From NCBI RefSeq assembly GCF_000018585.1, contig NC_009976.1, positions 553,982 through 617,981 on the forward strand: 64,000 nucleotides of DNA, read 5' to 3'. Position numbers and translations under genes: made by a program. Shown one piece after another: positions 24,909 through 33,422 of this stretch. The stretch comes from Prochlorococcus marinus str. MIT 9211. Lineage in GTDB: Bacteria; Cyanobacteriota; Cyanobacteriia; PCC-6307; Cyanobiaceae. The notes under the pieces are model-generated. The model made no database searches, had not been told where the DNA came from, and saw only the letters and a program-made list of their open reading frames with translations. Position 1 is the stretch's first letter, and each line of letters opens with the position of its first letter.

Positions 24909-25133
24909 TTATATTTCAGAAAGCTCTTCTTCAAAAAACCATTGTTTCTTACCAATAGATAATTCAAGTACTAATCCAAATTGGTTCCCGTCTACCATTT
25001 TGTACCCTACTAACTTGCCTGTAGGGTTATTTGCAAGTTGTTTCAGGATTTTACGTGGAAGCCTGTCGTTCAGACTTTCAATCTCAACTTTTAAGACCTG
25101 ACCTTCTTTAAGCTTTGATGAGTCTTTTATCAT
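24909..25133 (-). CDS. DUF2862 family protein
   Basis: 74 residues with the DUF2862 pattern: KEGQVLKVEIESLNDRLPRK, then NNPTGKLVGYKMVDGNQFGL and KKQWFFEEEL. A small beta-barrel-like cyanobacterial and plastid family of unknown role. A second member lies at 33976-34368. Confidence 0.8.
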   Translation of the reverse strand: MIKDSSKLKEGQVLKVEIESLNDRLPRKILKQLANNPTGKLVGYKMVDGNQFGLVLELSIGKKQWFFEEELSEI

Positions 25134-25201
25134 TTATAGATAACTCACTAATATGAGTTTAGATATTAAGAGCATTTTTAAGATCATTATACAATAATTG
25201 C

Positions 25202-25402
25202 TTAGTTTCCTTTTCTATACTCTACAGTGCCATCTCTTTTTCTTAATGGCTTTGCATAAAGGACTCTAAGTAATCCTTTAGTATCCATATTTCTAGTGGT
25301 CAGAAAAAATGTTAATAAAAAGGTCAAGGATATTATGCCTAGCAATACCCTTGCAAATGGATCTAGACCCATTTCAGAGAAAGTGATAGATAATAATTTC
25401 AT
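25202..25402 (-). CDS. 66-aa membrane protein
   Basis: ATG frame with one membrane segment (FARVLLGIISLTFLLTFFLT) and a basic tail (RVLYAKPLRKRDGTVEYRKG). Function unknown. Confidence 0.55.
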   Translation of the reverse strand: MKLLSITFSEMGLDPFARVLLGIISLTFLLTFFLTTRNMDTKGLLRVLYAKPLRKRDGTVEYRKGN

Positions 25403-25457
25403 TGATAAATGATCAAGATTTTATATCTATATAAATTTAGAGATCTCAAGCATTTCC

Positions 25458-25646
25458 CTAATGTCCACACCAAATAGCACATGTAGTTGTTACTACAGCT
25501 ACTACGACACCTCCCCATTTGATAACCTTTTGAGGTGCATTAAATGTTATGCCAACTAATATTGCGGCTAAGTTGACAACAATTAGCTGATCAGTTGTGG
25601 GGGAAATTCCAAATGGTCCTACAGATGCAGAAGCGATTAGACTCAT
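25458..25646 (-). CDS. 62-aa membrane microprotein (VIKWGG family)
   Basis: Same plan as 14288-14428: LIVVNLAAILVGITFNAP, a QKVIKWGG turn, then VVVAVVTTTCAIW. The N-terminal 17 residues are an extension absent in the paralog. Confidence 0.6.
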   Translation of the reverse strand: MSLIASASVGPFGISPTTDQLIVVNLAAILVGITFNAPQKVIKWGGVVVAVVTTTCAIWCGH

Positions 25647-25799
25647 GATTCAAGAAAACTTTGACGTATTCTAAGCAAATCAATAGTTATTAAAACTTTC
25701 CTAACTAATGTTTTAATAATGCTTAAGGTCTTTATATGCTAAATCGTTCTCCTTGAGATAAGAGACTAAGTGTTAATACCTCTGAATACCTATATAAAA

Positions 25800-26105
25800 T
25801 TAAATCCCCCAATGGTCTTTAGACCATTGGGAATATACCAAAGGATCTAATAGATTCCAGTTGTCTGCTTCAAAGGCTGGCTTGAGTCGCTTGCTTAGTA
25901 TTTTAGGATCATTTACTTGATCATAATTAAGAAGCCATTTCTGAAAATCACTTAATTTTAGATTATTGGAATCTTTATCAAATATTATTTGTTTGTCGAC
26001 TCTTTCTGGTGGATTGCTTCTTCTTTTTAGAAGCCTACTTTTTCTGCTAAAGATAAGCATGCAAACAATTACTAGTAACAGCAAGATTAAAAATAGAAAA
26101 CTCAT
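25800..26105 (-). CDS. membrane-anchored hypothetical protein
   Basis: 101 residues: N-terminal anchor (SFLFLILLLLVIVCMLIF), basic linker (SRKSRLLKRRSNPPERVDK), and a Trp-rich C-terminal domain (LSDFQKWLLNYDQVNDP, NWNLLDPLVYSQWSKDHW). No family recognised. Confidence 0.55.
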   Translation of the reverse strand: MSFLFLILLLLVIVCMLIFSRKSRLLKRRSNPPERVDKQIIFDKDSNNLKLSDFQKWLLNYDQVNDPKILSKRLKPAFEADNWNLLDPLVYSQWSKDHWGI

Positions 26106-26368
26106 AGTGGATTCTTTGGAATGCTTGCCTATTTAATCTATGTCGCTAATATATAGCGAGACCATGAATTATTGGATTTAGACGGAGCTCTATTTGAGAT
26201 TAATCTTAAAAATCTAGTTATAAAAAAAATAAAATGCTCCAAAAATGATTGACTTGAGATCTAGTTTAAAACATTAACTTAATAAGCTATTAAAAAATTA
26301 ATATATCAGGGCAATACTTAAAATCAATCTGTTTGCTAGAAAGTACGTAGGAATAAAAAACTCTTATT

Positions 26369-26596
26369 ATGCTTCTCAAAGGTGAAAAAGCTGCATTGAC
26401 TCGCCTTTTCCTTTTAGGTATTGGCGCCCCTCTTGGCTTAGACCGATTTTACGAAGGAGATATTACGGGGGGGTTTCTTGCGATCTTGGGATTTACAATT
26501 GCTGTTATTACCATCATAGGCTTATTAATATGGATAGTTCCTTTTTTAGGTAAGACTTTCAGGCTTTTGAGAGAATTTGAGTCTACAACTGAATAG
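26369..26596 (+). CDS. TM2-domain membrane protein
   Basis: 75 residues. The first hydrophobic helix runs into GLDRFYEGDITGGFLAILGF, the turn typical of TM2 domains (G-x-x-RFY-x-G-x-x-G), then a second helix (AVITIIGLLIWIVPFLG). Two-helix hairpin of unknown function. Confidence 0.7.
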   Translation: MLLKGEKAALTRLFLLGIGAPLGLDRFYEGDITGGFLAILGFTIAVITIIGLLIWIVPFLGKTFRLLREFESTTE

Positions 26597-26772
26597 TATG
26601 CAATTAACGTAATTAATAGAGGCTACTTGGTTAACTAACGATTAAATAAAAGTCTTTATCAATCAAGGGCTAAATAAAGCCTTTTTTGAAGATAATCAGT
26701 GTGAGATCCATCTTAAAACACTTGACATAGCAAATAAAGACCGCAAATTGTCTTATAGCTTTAGTTACACTT

Positions 26773-27444
26773 TTGTTTATTACTGTTTGTGGTCAAAAAG
26801 GAGGAGTTGCTAAGACTTGTACGTCGATTCATTTAGCGAGTGTTTGGGCAGCTCAGGGACAAAATGTATGCCTTGTAGATGCTGATAGGAATAGGTCTGC
26901 ACTTGCTTATGGATCACGAGGAAAGCTTCCTTTTGCAATTGTTCCAGTTGAAGCAGCAGCTAAAGCCTCAAGATTTGCCGATATTGTTATTACTGACGGT
27001 CAAGCTAGCAGTGATGAGGAGGAGTTGAAGCATATGGCAGCAGGCTCCGATTTGGTTCTTTTGCCCACTGCTCCTAAAGCTAGATCAGTTGAATTAACTG
27101 TCGAGTTGGCCTCTTTGCTTAAAGCTTTAAATATTATTCATGCAGTCTTGCTAGTAAAAGTGGATCTTCGCCAGAAAAGAGCAGCTGATGAAGCAAGGCT
27201 TGCATTGAATAAATTTGATTTAACAGTCCTAGAAGGAGAAATACCTTTGCTGTCTGCATTTGACAAAGCAGAGCATCAAGGCTCTGCAGTACTAGATGCT
27301 GTGGATGATAAAGGCCGATCCGACCCTAGACGAATGTCAGGTTGGTCGGCCTATTGCTCTACCGCTAACCAAATTAAATGCCTGATTTCGAAGCCCTCAT
27401 TAAGCACCAGCAAAGCTATAGAAGTTCTTCCGCTGATCGCTTAA
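26773..27444 (+). CDS. ParA/MinD-like P-loop ATPase
   Basis: 223 residues. Deviant Walker A CGQKGGVAKTCTS near the N-terminus, then VCLVDADRNRSALAYGSRGK and IVITDGQASSDEEELKHM in the position of the switch region. This is the ParA fold that drives positioning of DNA or protein cargo. No ParB or parS-like site is adjacent; the only close partner is the overlapping membrane protein gene at 27378. Start is TTG at 26773 (no ATG near the P-loop). Confidence 0.8.
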   Translation: MFITVCGQKGGVAKTCTSIHLASVWAAQGQNVCLVDADRNRSALAYGSRGKLPFAIVPVEAAAKASRFADIVITDGQASSDEEELKHMAAGSDLVLLPTAPKARSVELTVELASLLKALNIIHAVLLVKVDLRQKRAADEARLALNKFDLTVLEGEIPLLSAFDKAEHQGSAVLDAVDDKGRSDPRRMSGWSAYCSTANQIKCLISKPSLSTSKAIEVLPLIA

Positions 27445-27626
27445 AAATAGTTGAGCCTATAAAAGAGGTAGAAGCAAAAACTTCTTCTAAAAGAAGCTTT
27501 TTTTATCCAATGTTCTTTGGATTCTTAGGTGGGATGTTGGGTTCCATAGTCTCAACATCACTTCTAATGATTTCATATTACAGCGGCTGGATAAATTATG
27601 AATTTGTTTTCAAGTCTTTGTTTTAA
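27378..27626 (+). CDS. hypothetical protein with C-terminal membrane helix
   Basis: 82 residues from ATG at 27378, overlapping the ParA-like gene by 67 bases in another frame, so the two are probably coupled. Polar first half, then FFYPMFFGFLGGMLGSIVST and LLMISYYSGWINYEF as hydrophobic segments. It could be a membrane partner of the ATPase (inference from position only). Confidence 0.55.
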   Translation: MPDFEALIKHQQSYRSSSADRLKIVEPIKEVEAKTSSKRSFFYPMFFGFLGGMLGSIVSTSLLMISYYSGWINYEFVFKSLF

Positions 27627-27710
27627 GCAATCTAGAATGAGTAATCACTCTCATTGCTAAGTACTCTGTAATGGGCTTTCTTTAGTAGGAAATTTACTTT
27701 AGTCAAAAAG

Positions 27711-27899
27711 ATGCTAAAAGCACTTTTTTGGGGAATGCTTGGTGCATCAAGTGCTTATTACGGTGATTCAATTGGACTTGCTCCAATTGCTTTGGGTAGG
27801 CAATCCATGAAAAAAATTGACCCTTGTAAGGACAATTTTTGGGCTAGAGAATGTGCTTTAAATCCCAATAGAATAGCCTGTTTAAACTACGAATCTTAA
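27711..27899 (+). CDS. 62-aa hypothetical protein
   Basis: ATG frame: a Gly-Ala-rich hydrophobic N-terminus (ALFWGMLGASSAYYGDSIGL), then a Cys-containing tail with three cysteines (DPCKDNFWARECALNP, ACLNYES). Possibly exported. Function unknown. Confidence 0.55.
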   Translation: MLKALFWGMLGASSAYYGDSIGLAPIALGRQSMKKIDPCKDNFWARECALNPNRIACLNYES

Positions 27900-28009
27900 G
27901 CTCACTACGAAAGAAATCTCAAGCATAGTTAAATGCTAAATGTCTTAATTCCAACATTAGGCATTTATGTTTTAAGAAATCTATTTAAGTTCAGTAAAAA
28001 TCTAAATCC

Positions 28010-28138
28010 ATGGTTTTACAAATGGATGTAGCAATTGAATCTCTTGGAACTGAACCTAAGGAAGTCTTAGGCTTTGATAGCGAAGAAGATCTAGAACTTG
28101 CTTTGCAGGATTTAATGCGAGAAGTTCTAGATTCGTAA
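28010..28138 (+). CDS. 42-aa acidic microprotein
   Basis: ATG frame, helical and acidic (FDSEEDLELALQDLMREVLD). No family recognised. Confidence 0.45.
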   Translation: MVLQMDVAIESLGTEPKEVLGFDSEEDLELALQDLMREVLDS

Positions 28139-28257
28139 AATTTGCTTGATAACTTAACAATCCATTTAAGATTATTCCTTTTAATTAAATGGAAACTTAC
28201 TATCAAGAATTATTCTTGATGCATGATCGAAACTTATATCTCTAATGAACCTTTAAT

Positions 28258-28383
28258 TTATACGTGTTGTTGTTTATTAAATGCAGTTGAGGCCTCGCTT
28301 AATAACTCTCTAATACCTAGGAATACAAACCAGGCCAAGAATCCTCCAATTAATAAAGGAATAATTTGCTCAATTTGAGACAT
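28258..28383 (-). CDS. 41-aa membrane microprotein
   Basis: ATG frame preceded by an aaaggagg-type ribosome site (cctccttt on the plus strand at 28390). SQIEQIIPLLIGGFLAWFVF is one membrane helix, followed by GIRELLSEAST. Function unknown. Confidence 0.6.
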   Translation of the reverse strand: MSQIEQIIPLLIGGFLAWFVFLGIRELLSEASTAFNKQQHV

Positions 28384-28545
28384 TGGTGCCTCCTTTAAAA
28401 AGATTAAAATGGGACGGAGTTAGTTAATGCACTTGCCCCTAAGCCTTAGATGGAAACTTGCGGTTGCCTTTAGGCTGTAGTTTATTTCTAATTGAGGAAT
28501 AGAAAATTGTCTATGAGACGAATAACTTAAGTATTTATGCTTTCT

Positions 28546-28860
28546 TTAAAGGCTTTTACTCTGCGAGTTGATATTCTTGACGGTATACCAGGCTTCAAAC
28601 GCAGTAATGGCAGCAATGGTAAATAAACCTATGAAAACACTAGTATCACTACTGCTTTGTATTGGATCAGATTGGTCTACGCTTAAATCACGATAAGAGC
28701 CTAGAAAAACCCATAAGGCTGATATTGCCGTTGTAGCCCAATATGCTTTCCAGCGACGTTGGTATATATAACCGGTGCCTAACCCTGGGAAGAAATTTAA
28801 TAAAGCAGCTACCCAGCCTGCTGAATTACCGAGGATTTTCTTTTGAAGAGATTCATCCAC
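28546..28860 (-). CDS. membrane protein with PGLGTGYIYQRRWKAYW motif
   Basis: 104 residues, GTG start. AALLNFFPGLGTGYIYQRRW and KAYWATTAISALWVFLG recall the turn-and-helix of TM2-like cyanobacterial membrane proteins; a second hydrophobic hairpin follows (VFIGLFTIAAITAFEAWY). Function unknown. Confidence 0.6.
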   Translation of the reverse strand: MDESLQKKILGNSAGWVAALLNFFPGLGTGYIYQRRWKAYWATTAISALWVFLGSYRDLSVDQSDPIQSSSDTSVFIGLFTIAAITAFEAWYTVKNINSQSKSL

Positions 28861-28924
28861 TTGATTTTCTTTGATACTCCAATGGAATCATTGCATTTTA
28901 AAGAAGGTTTGAATTATTTCCTTT

Positions 28925-29608
28925 TTAAGAAGCAATGTCTTTCTCTTCTTGGGGAGGGTCAGCAAGCATCTCAGATTGATTTAGATCCTCAACAGTATTA
29001 ACTGCTTGCTCAGAAGAAGGAACTTCGTTCTCTTCTTGGGGAGGGTCAGCAAGCATCTCAGATTGATTTAGATCCTCAACAGTATTAACTGCTTGCTCAG
29101 AAGAAGGAACTTCGTTCTCTTCTTGGGGAGGGTCAGCAAGCATCTCAGATTGATTTAGATCCTCAACAGTATTAACTGCTTGCTCAGAAGAAGGAACTTC
29201 GTTCTCTTCTTGGGGAGGGTCAGCAAGCATCTCAGATTGATTTAGATCCTCAACAGTATTAACTGCTTGCTCAGAAGAAGGAACTTCGTTCTCTTCTTGG
29301 GGAGGGTCAGCAAGCATCTCAGATTGATTTAGATCCTCAACAGTATTAACTGCTTGCTCAGAAGAAGTAGCTTCTTTCTCTTCTTGAGAAGAATCAGACG
29401 TTTCCCCCAAGTTCTCTTGTTGTTCATCCTGAACTAGTCCCTTTAAAGAACCTGCTAAGTCTTTAAGGTTATTAAATAGATCCTTCAAGTTCAATCCGAT
29501 TTCTTTCAATATCGATTTTATTTCAGTTGCTTTCTGACCTTTATTTGTGATAAGGACCAAAGTAATGATTCCTGAAACTAGGAGTATAAAAAAAATAAAC
29601 CCAAGCAT
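28925..29608 (-). CDS. membrane-anchored acidic protein with five tandem 29-residue repeats
   Basis: 227 residues. N-terminal anchor (FIFFILLVSGIITLVLI), an amphipathic helix region (residues 25-60, LKDLFNNLKDLAGSLKGL), then five consecutive units from residue 82, each SSEQAVNTVEDLNQSEMLAD plus PPQEENEVP. Units look identical at DNA level except the last. The repeats are acidic and probably disordered. Function unknown; unit number may vary between cells. Confidence 0.75.
   Translation of the reverse strand: MLGFIFFILLVSGIITLVLITNKGQKATEIKSILKEIGLNLKDLFNNLKDLAGSLKGLVQDEQQENLGETSDSSQEEKEATSSEQAVNTVEDLNQSEMLADPPQEENEVPSSEQAVNTVEDLNQSEMLADPPQEENEVPSSEQAVNTVEDLNQSEMLADPPQEENEVPSSEQAVNTVEDLNQSEMLADPPQEENEVPSSEQAVNTVEDLNQSEMLADPPQEEKDIAS
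28928..29365 (-). repeat. five tandem copies of an 87-bp unit
   Basis: In-frame direct repeats inside the gene 28925-29608; copies 1-4 appear identical base for base and copy 5 diverges at its end. Their sameness suggests recent expansion by slippage or recombination. There are no spacers, so this is not a CRISPR array. Confidence 0.9.
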
Positions 29609-29819
29609 TTAATTGGTAAGTATCATCATCTTAAAGATCACTTGCATTCCTTATTTATCAAGTGTTTGGCAATAACCTTTGAAAGATATCTTATTTAATT
29701 TATTTTCTTTAATGCTTGAGATGGTGAATCCATATTTTGGGTTTGTATCAATTGTATATTTCTAGCCACCTTTTGTAACAAGAGTATTTTTGCAATGGCA
29801 TGAAGCATTTATTCAACCT

Positions 29820-29975
29820 TTAAAGATTGAATACAGCCTTTTGGGAGATAACAAATATTAGAAGGCCTAAGGAAATCAAGGATAAGGCTATCCCTCCAAT
29901 AACCATTGATTTGGATCGAAGGGGTGATTGAATTTGCTCCTTAGCAATTTTTGGCTCTTTTTTTATTAAATTCAT
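29820..29975 (-). CDS. 51-aa membrane microprotein
   Basis: ATG frame with a basic polar N-terminus (KKEPKIAKEQIQSPLRSKS) and a C-terminal membrane helix (VIGGIALSLISLGLLIFVIS). Tail-anchor-like layout. Function unknown. Confidence 0.55.
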   Translation of the reverse strand: MNLIKKEPKIAKEQIQSPLRSKSMVIGGIALSLISLGLLIFVISQKAVFNL

Positions 29976-30103
29976 AATTACTTCCTTAAGCCCTAGACAG
30001 AATTATGGGAATCTTACTAAGCTTGTCATATTAAGAAATTCTCAGGACTCTTTCAACTGTACTTACTTTAAATAGTCCTAATTTTATTACGAACCCTCAA
30101 AAA

Positions 30104-30277
30104 ATGACCAACCCTGAACCTGACAATAGCCAACCTAAATGGGATTACACCTCTAGTAGGCAGAATTTTATTACTGGGGCTATGGTTGTAGGCGGAAACC
30201 TTTTGGTCTTAATTCTTTATCTCCTATACAGAACAGTTCCTTCTGTTCATCAAATTATTTCAGGCAAGCCTCTTTAA
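30104..30277 (+). CDS. 57-aa membrane microprotein
   Basis: ATG frame: polar N-terminus (NPEPDNSQPKWDYTSSRQ) then one membrane helix (FITGAMVVGGNLLVLILYLL). 41 bases upstream of the next plus-strand microprotein. Function unknown. Confidence 0.55.
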   Translation: MTNPEPDNSQPKWDYTSSRQNFITGAMVVGGNLLVLILYLLYRTVPSVHQIISGKPL

Positions 30278-30318
30278 GGCCGACTACATTTAAATACAAC
30301 TCAAATCAAAATTTAATC

Positions 30319-30510
30319 ATGACAAATTTTAGAGAACGAGTGAATGCTCATCTACCTGTGCTTCTTCAGTTGCTTAGTACCGCCTCATTGGTGCTAATTG
30401 CTTTAAGTGCTTTATGTGGTTCTAACTCTTTGAAGAAAATGGCTGAACACCACACAGGTTCTCCTCTTACAGATCAAATTCATCTTGATCAAACTTCTCA
30501 TTCAAATTAA
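30319..30510 (+). CDS. 63-aa membrane microprotein
   Basis: ATG frame: amphipathic RERVNAHLPVLLQLLSTASL, LVLIALSALCGSNS membrane stretch, then a His-rich polar tail (AEHHTGSPLTDQIHLDQTSH). Function unknown. Confidence 0.55.
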   Translation: MTNFRERVNAHLPVLLQLLSTASLVLIALSALCGSNSLKKMAEHHTGSPLTDQIHLDQTSHSN

Positions 30511-30535
30511 AAGCACTAGTTTGCTTTTGATTTGG

Positions 30536-30724
30536 TTAACTCTGCTTGATCTTCTTTGAAGCATCATGCGAATTGGATTGATAACTTTCTAAAGTTTCTC
30601 GAAGATCAACATATCTTAGGCGAAGTCGCTTCTCATTCCTTATTAGTTGTAATCCTAGCCATCCAATGCTTAAACCAAGTGCTAATGGTAAACCTTTAAG
30701 CATAAGATAATTGTTTCCCTTCAT
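30536..30724 (-). CDS. membrane-anchored hypothetical protein
   Basis: About 62 residues from the ATG at 30724 (a TTG extends to 30742, another ATG is slightly further in). One membrane segment (GLPLALGLSIGWLGLQLI) and a charged helix (RNEKRLRLRYVDLRETLES). Function unknown. Confidence 0.5.
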   Translation of the reverse strand: MKGNNYLMLKGLPLALGLSIGWLGLQLIRNEKRLRLRYVDLRETLESYQSNSHDASKKIKQS

Positions 30725-30775
30725 ATACTTATTAACCAACAATAATAGATGAAATTAGAGGTGTATCCCTCATTA

Positions 30776-31261
30776 TTACTTTAGTTGTTTAATGATAAAA
30801 AACACGAAAAGCATTAAGGCGACGAAAGGCAAGAAATATAACGCTGCAAAAAAACCCATCAAAACAATAAAGCTTATAAATAAAAATGTCACCCAGATGA
30901 CTATAAAAATAAGCCATTTCCGGAATCTTTTAGGCCAAACTTGACCTGTTAGTTGATCTAGGCGAGTCTGTGCATTTCGCCGTTCTCTATTTAGATCAAT
31001 TAGTTTCTGTTGATGCCAAATGAGAGAATTTTCAGCACTAGAATCGACTAATTTTTTTTGAATACCTCCCAAAAAACCATTATTTCTAGAAAATGCAGAG
31101 CGTATCCTTACAGCTTGAGCTTGAAGGATTGCTTTACTAGTTTCAGAAATTTGACTATCTAACTGTTGTATTTTCTCTAATAAAAAATTTATATCATTAG
31201 AGCTGTGAGATTTTTCAACCCTTTGAATCGAAGACTTGATTTTGTTTTTCCTGGAAAACAC
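30776..31261 (-). CDS. coiled-coil protein with C-terminal membrane hairpin
   Basis: 161 residues, GTG start. Residues 25-105 form a coiled coil (FLLEKIQQLDSQISETSKAI, KLIDLNRERRNAQTRLDQLT). Two membrane helices follow the PKRFRKW boundary (LIFIVIWVTFLFISFIVLMG, FFAALYFLPFVALMLFVFFI). No family recognised. Confidence 0.6.
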   Translation of the reverse strand: MFSRKNKIKSSIQRVEKSHSSNDINFLLEKIQQLDSQISETSKAILQAQAVRIRSAFSRNNGFLGGIQKKLVDSSAENSLIWHQQKLIDLNRERRNAQTRLDQLTGQVWPKRFRKWLIFIVIWVTFLFISFIVLMGFFAALYFLPFVALMLFVFFIIKQLK

Positions 31262-31449
31262 CTTTTATATGAAAAGAATCTTTGGGGTTAATCAACTTAT
31301 AAATAGCAAAAAAAATCTTAGAATAGTTAATTAAGTCGAAATAAAATTAAATGAAGATAAATGTTTCTTAAGTAACCTGACCTCAAAGTTTGTATATGTT
31401 TAGAGGGCTTTAATTCTTGAGATAGTTTTTTTTAAACTTCATATGAAAT

Positions 31450-31803
31450 ATAAAGGGGGCCGCTAGTGGACCCCCTTAAAGTATTTCTTTTTAAAAGAAG
31501 CTTTTCATCTATGGCACCTGGGGCCTAGTTTCCAGGTGTTGGGCTTGAAATCTTTAAGGGCACCTAAACGATGCAGAGAAGTTTCGACTGAATTGACGCA
31601 CCTAAATCATTGATCCTTGTCGCTTCAGTGAATAAGCCCACTTTTTAATTGAGACTGTTGGAGCAGGGGCCAGTTTCAGATTGCTTCTGTTAGATACTCA
31701 GGTGGTGTGTCTACCATTTGATGGTGCCTCCGAGATCGATAAACATATTTTTGTCGCATCCAAAGTAAAAGGCAATCGGTTTTAATGCCCATTGCTTTTT
31801 TTT
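31450..31803 (+). ncRNA. candidate structured RNA ending at a terminator
   Basis: Begins near the aaggggg/ccccctt hairpin (31453-31477) and ends at a hairpin with eight T. Inside is cacctgg...ccaggtg (about 31515-31539) and three GCACCT copies. No plus-strand gene lies within 1.2 kb upstream to use the terminator. I compared it by eye with tmRNA, 6S, RNase P and SRP RNA and saw no match. The alternative is a decayed minus-strand gene. Confidence 0.35.
31772..31803. terminator. rho-independent terminator
   Basis: Stem gcaatcgg/ccc-attgc with one mismatch, then eight T on the plus strand. On the minus strand a weaker TTTT follows, so it could also end the TauE/SafE transcript. Confidence 0.6.
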
Positions 31804-31851
31804 GCTTATTGAATGATATTGGAGGTTTGGAGAAAATTTCCTTGAAGAAAG

Positions 31852-32628
31852 CTATATATACAAGCCTTTTAAAAATAGAGATAGCCCAAACAAAATTGAA
31901 ATGACTTCAAAGGCTTTTTTGACTAGATGGTCACCCTTGAGTATTGATAAGTGAGCCCCAAGATATCCACCTAAAAGTGAACCTAAGAATAAGCTGGCAA
32001 TCCAATTCCATTGAATATCTGCATTTATACCTAGCACCAACGCGCCTGTACCATTCCAAACCACTCCAACAAGGACAAGTGTATATGCGATTGCATTTGT
32101 ATAAGTAAGACCAAACCATGCAACAAGCCACATGGTTAAAAATAAACCAGTCCCTGAAGTTAGAGAACCATTTAAAACACCTATTATAAATATAACAATT
32201 CCACCAATTATTTTTTCGGACTGACTAAAGCTAGGCTTTTGATTACCTTTCCCTAGACGTGGACTTTTAGATGAATATATACCTAGCCAAAGAGTTAATA
32301 GGCCTAATAAAATAGTCGCACTTTTATCTGGAATAGATAAGATTACTCCAGCACCAATTAAAACACCTGGTAACCCAAATCCAAGAATTATCGCAATAAT
32401 TGATGGCCTGAGATTTCTATGATTGTAATATCGAATACTCGCTCCAATTCCAAGTGCAACACTAGCTACTTTGTGAGTGGCCAATGCTTTTGCAAAAGGT
32501 AAGCCTAATAATATTAATGCTGGCAATTGTACTAATCCAGCCCCTCCGCCCGAAAAAGCAGAAAGCAAGTTCGCACAGGTTGCTATCAAAAATAAAATAG
32601 TTTGTAGGATTAATGGTTCAGTATGCAT
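31852..32628 (-). CDS. TauE/SafE family permease
   Basis: 258 residues from the ATG at 32628 (a TTG-started frame reaches 32730 but adds a polar extension). About eight membrane helices. Family features are the first-helix LLSAFSGGGAGLVQLPALIL with KALATHKVASVALG and, in the second half, LNGSLTSGTGLFLTMWLVAW. Members export or import sulfite, sulfonates or organic acids across the inner membrane; the substrate is not readable. Divergent from the hli gene. Confidence 0.85.
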   Translation of the reverse strand: MHTEPLILQTILFLIATCANLLSAFSGGGAGLVQLPALILLGLPFAKALATHKVASVALGIGASIRYYNHRNLRPSIIAIILGFGLPGVLIGAGVILSIPDKSATILLGLLTLWLGIYSSKSPRLGKGNQKPSFSQSEKIIGGIVIFIIGVLNGSLTSGTGLFLTMWLVAWFGLTYTNAIAYTLVLVGVVWNGTGALVLGINADIQWNWIASLFLGSLLGGYLGAHLSILKGDHLVKKAFEVISILFGLSLFLKGLYI

Positions 32629-32900
32629 TTCTAGTTGTTGATAGATAAGTAAATAAGGTTCAGTTAATGGTGTGTTTGCGTTAATAAATAGATTCCTTTT
32701 GCTATTGTTAAACTTATTGGGTATTTTCAATGACGTTTTAAAATAAGCTTTCTAATTCTAAAGACTTGACTGAGTGGAGAGAATTTCTTTTGAATAAAGA
32801 CTTTAGTTCATAGGAATTTATCTTACATAAGACCCTATCACTAATTAAAAAGTCATTCAAGCTATGCATTTATGCTCATTAGTCAATTTTAGACTACCCC

Positions 32901-33074
32901 ATGAGCCAAAACCTTGTTAAAACAGCAGTAACAATAAAAATCCTAATGACACTACAGTTCTTGAGAACGGCCGAAGTCATTAATGGAAGAATGGCAATGC
33001 TTGGCTTGATGTTTTTAGTGCTCTCCAAGTTAGGCCCAGAAATTTTCAGCCACGTTAAATCTGTTGTTATATAA
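32901..33074 (+). CDS. hli: high-light-inducible protein (one-helix LHC-like)
   Basis: 57 residues. The chlorophyll-binding signature AEVINGRMAMLG (residues 24-35, pattern AExxNGRxAM) is followed by the rest of the single membrane helix (LMFLVLSKLG). Hli proteins bind chlorophyll and carotenoid in the thylakoid and protect photosystems during light or nutrient stress. The N-terminus is basic. This copy sits alone in the accessory region, as many Prochlorococcus hli genes do. Confidence 0.9.
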   Translation: MSQNLVKTAVTIKILMTLQFLRTAEVINGRMAMLGLMFLVLSKLGPEIFSHVKSVVI

Positions 33075-33422
33075 ATTAGTTTCTTTTTTATTCTAAAGAC
33101 CTATTGGTATTGAGTTGTTTCTTAGAAAACTCTAAAAAAGACATCAAAGCATATGGAGAAAAAATAATCCCTACAATTGGTATACTTAGATACCTAGGAT
33201 AAATTTGGCTTTCCAATTTTTCTTATATGATGGAAAGAGTAAATAAGCTTGTGAAATAATAACATTACTGACAGAGCTTTCTTGAAAGAAAAACTTTGTA
33301 TTTATTCGACCTAATTAACCAGCCTGTTAGGAAATGATAATGCGATTGTTTCGGAATTTTCTTTTTAGGACTTTTTGGTAGCAAAGTTTATTCTGATCAT
33401 TTATGAATAAACTAAATTTGCG
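33075..33422. other. intergenic region
   Basis: AT-rich. No frame above 20 residues looks coding, and no terminator or repeat was noticed. It presumably contains the promoter of the DUF4912-like gene. Confidence 0.4.

Larger units (their letters stand above)
31262..31851. other. long intergenic region with RNA-like features
   Basis: 590 bases without a clear gene. The first 180 bases are AT-rich. From about 31450 the DNA is GC-richer and contains a hairpin at 31453-31477, three GCACCT repeats and a terminator-like hairpin at 31772-31803 (see separate entries). A 38-residue minus-strand frame (31795-31679 approx.) is also open. Confidence 0.5.

Noticed and set aside
28928-29365. Direct repeats that could suggest a CRISPR array
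   Set aside because: The 87-bp units touch without spacers and lie in frame within a coding sequence; no cas genes are near.
31450-31803. tmRNA, 6S, SRP or RNase P RNA
   Set aside because: No proteolysis tag, T-loop or conserved core of any of these RNAs was found by eye.
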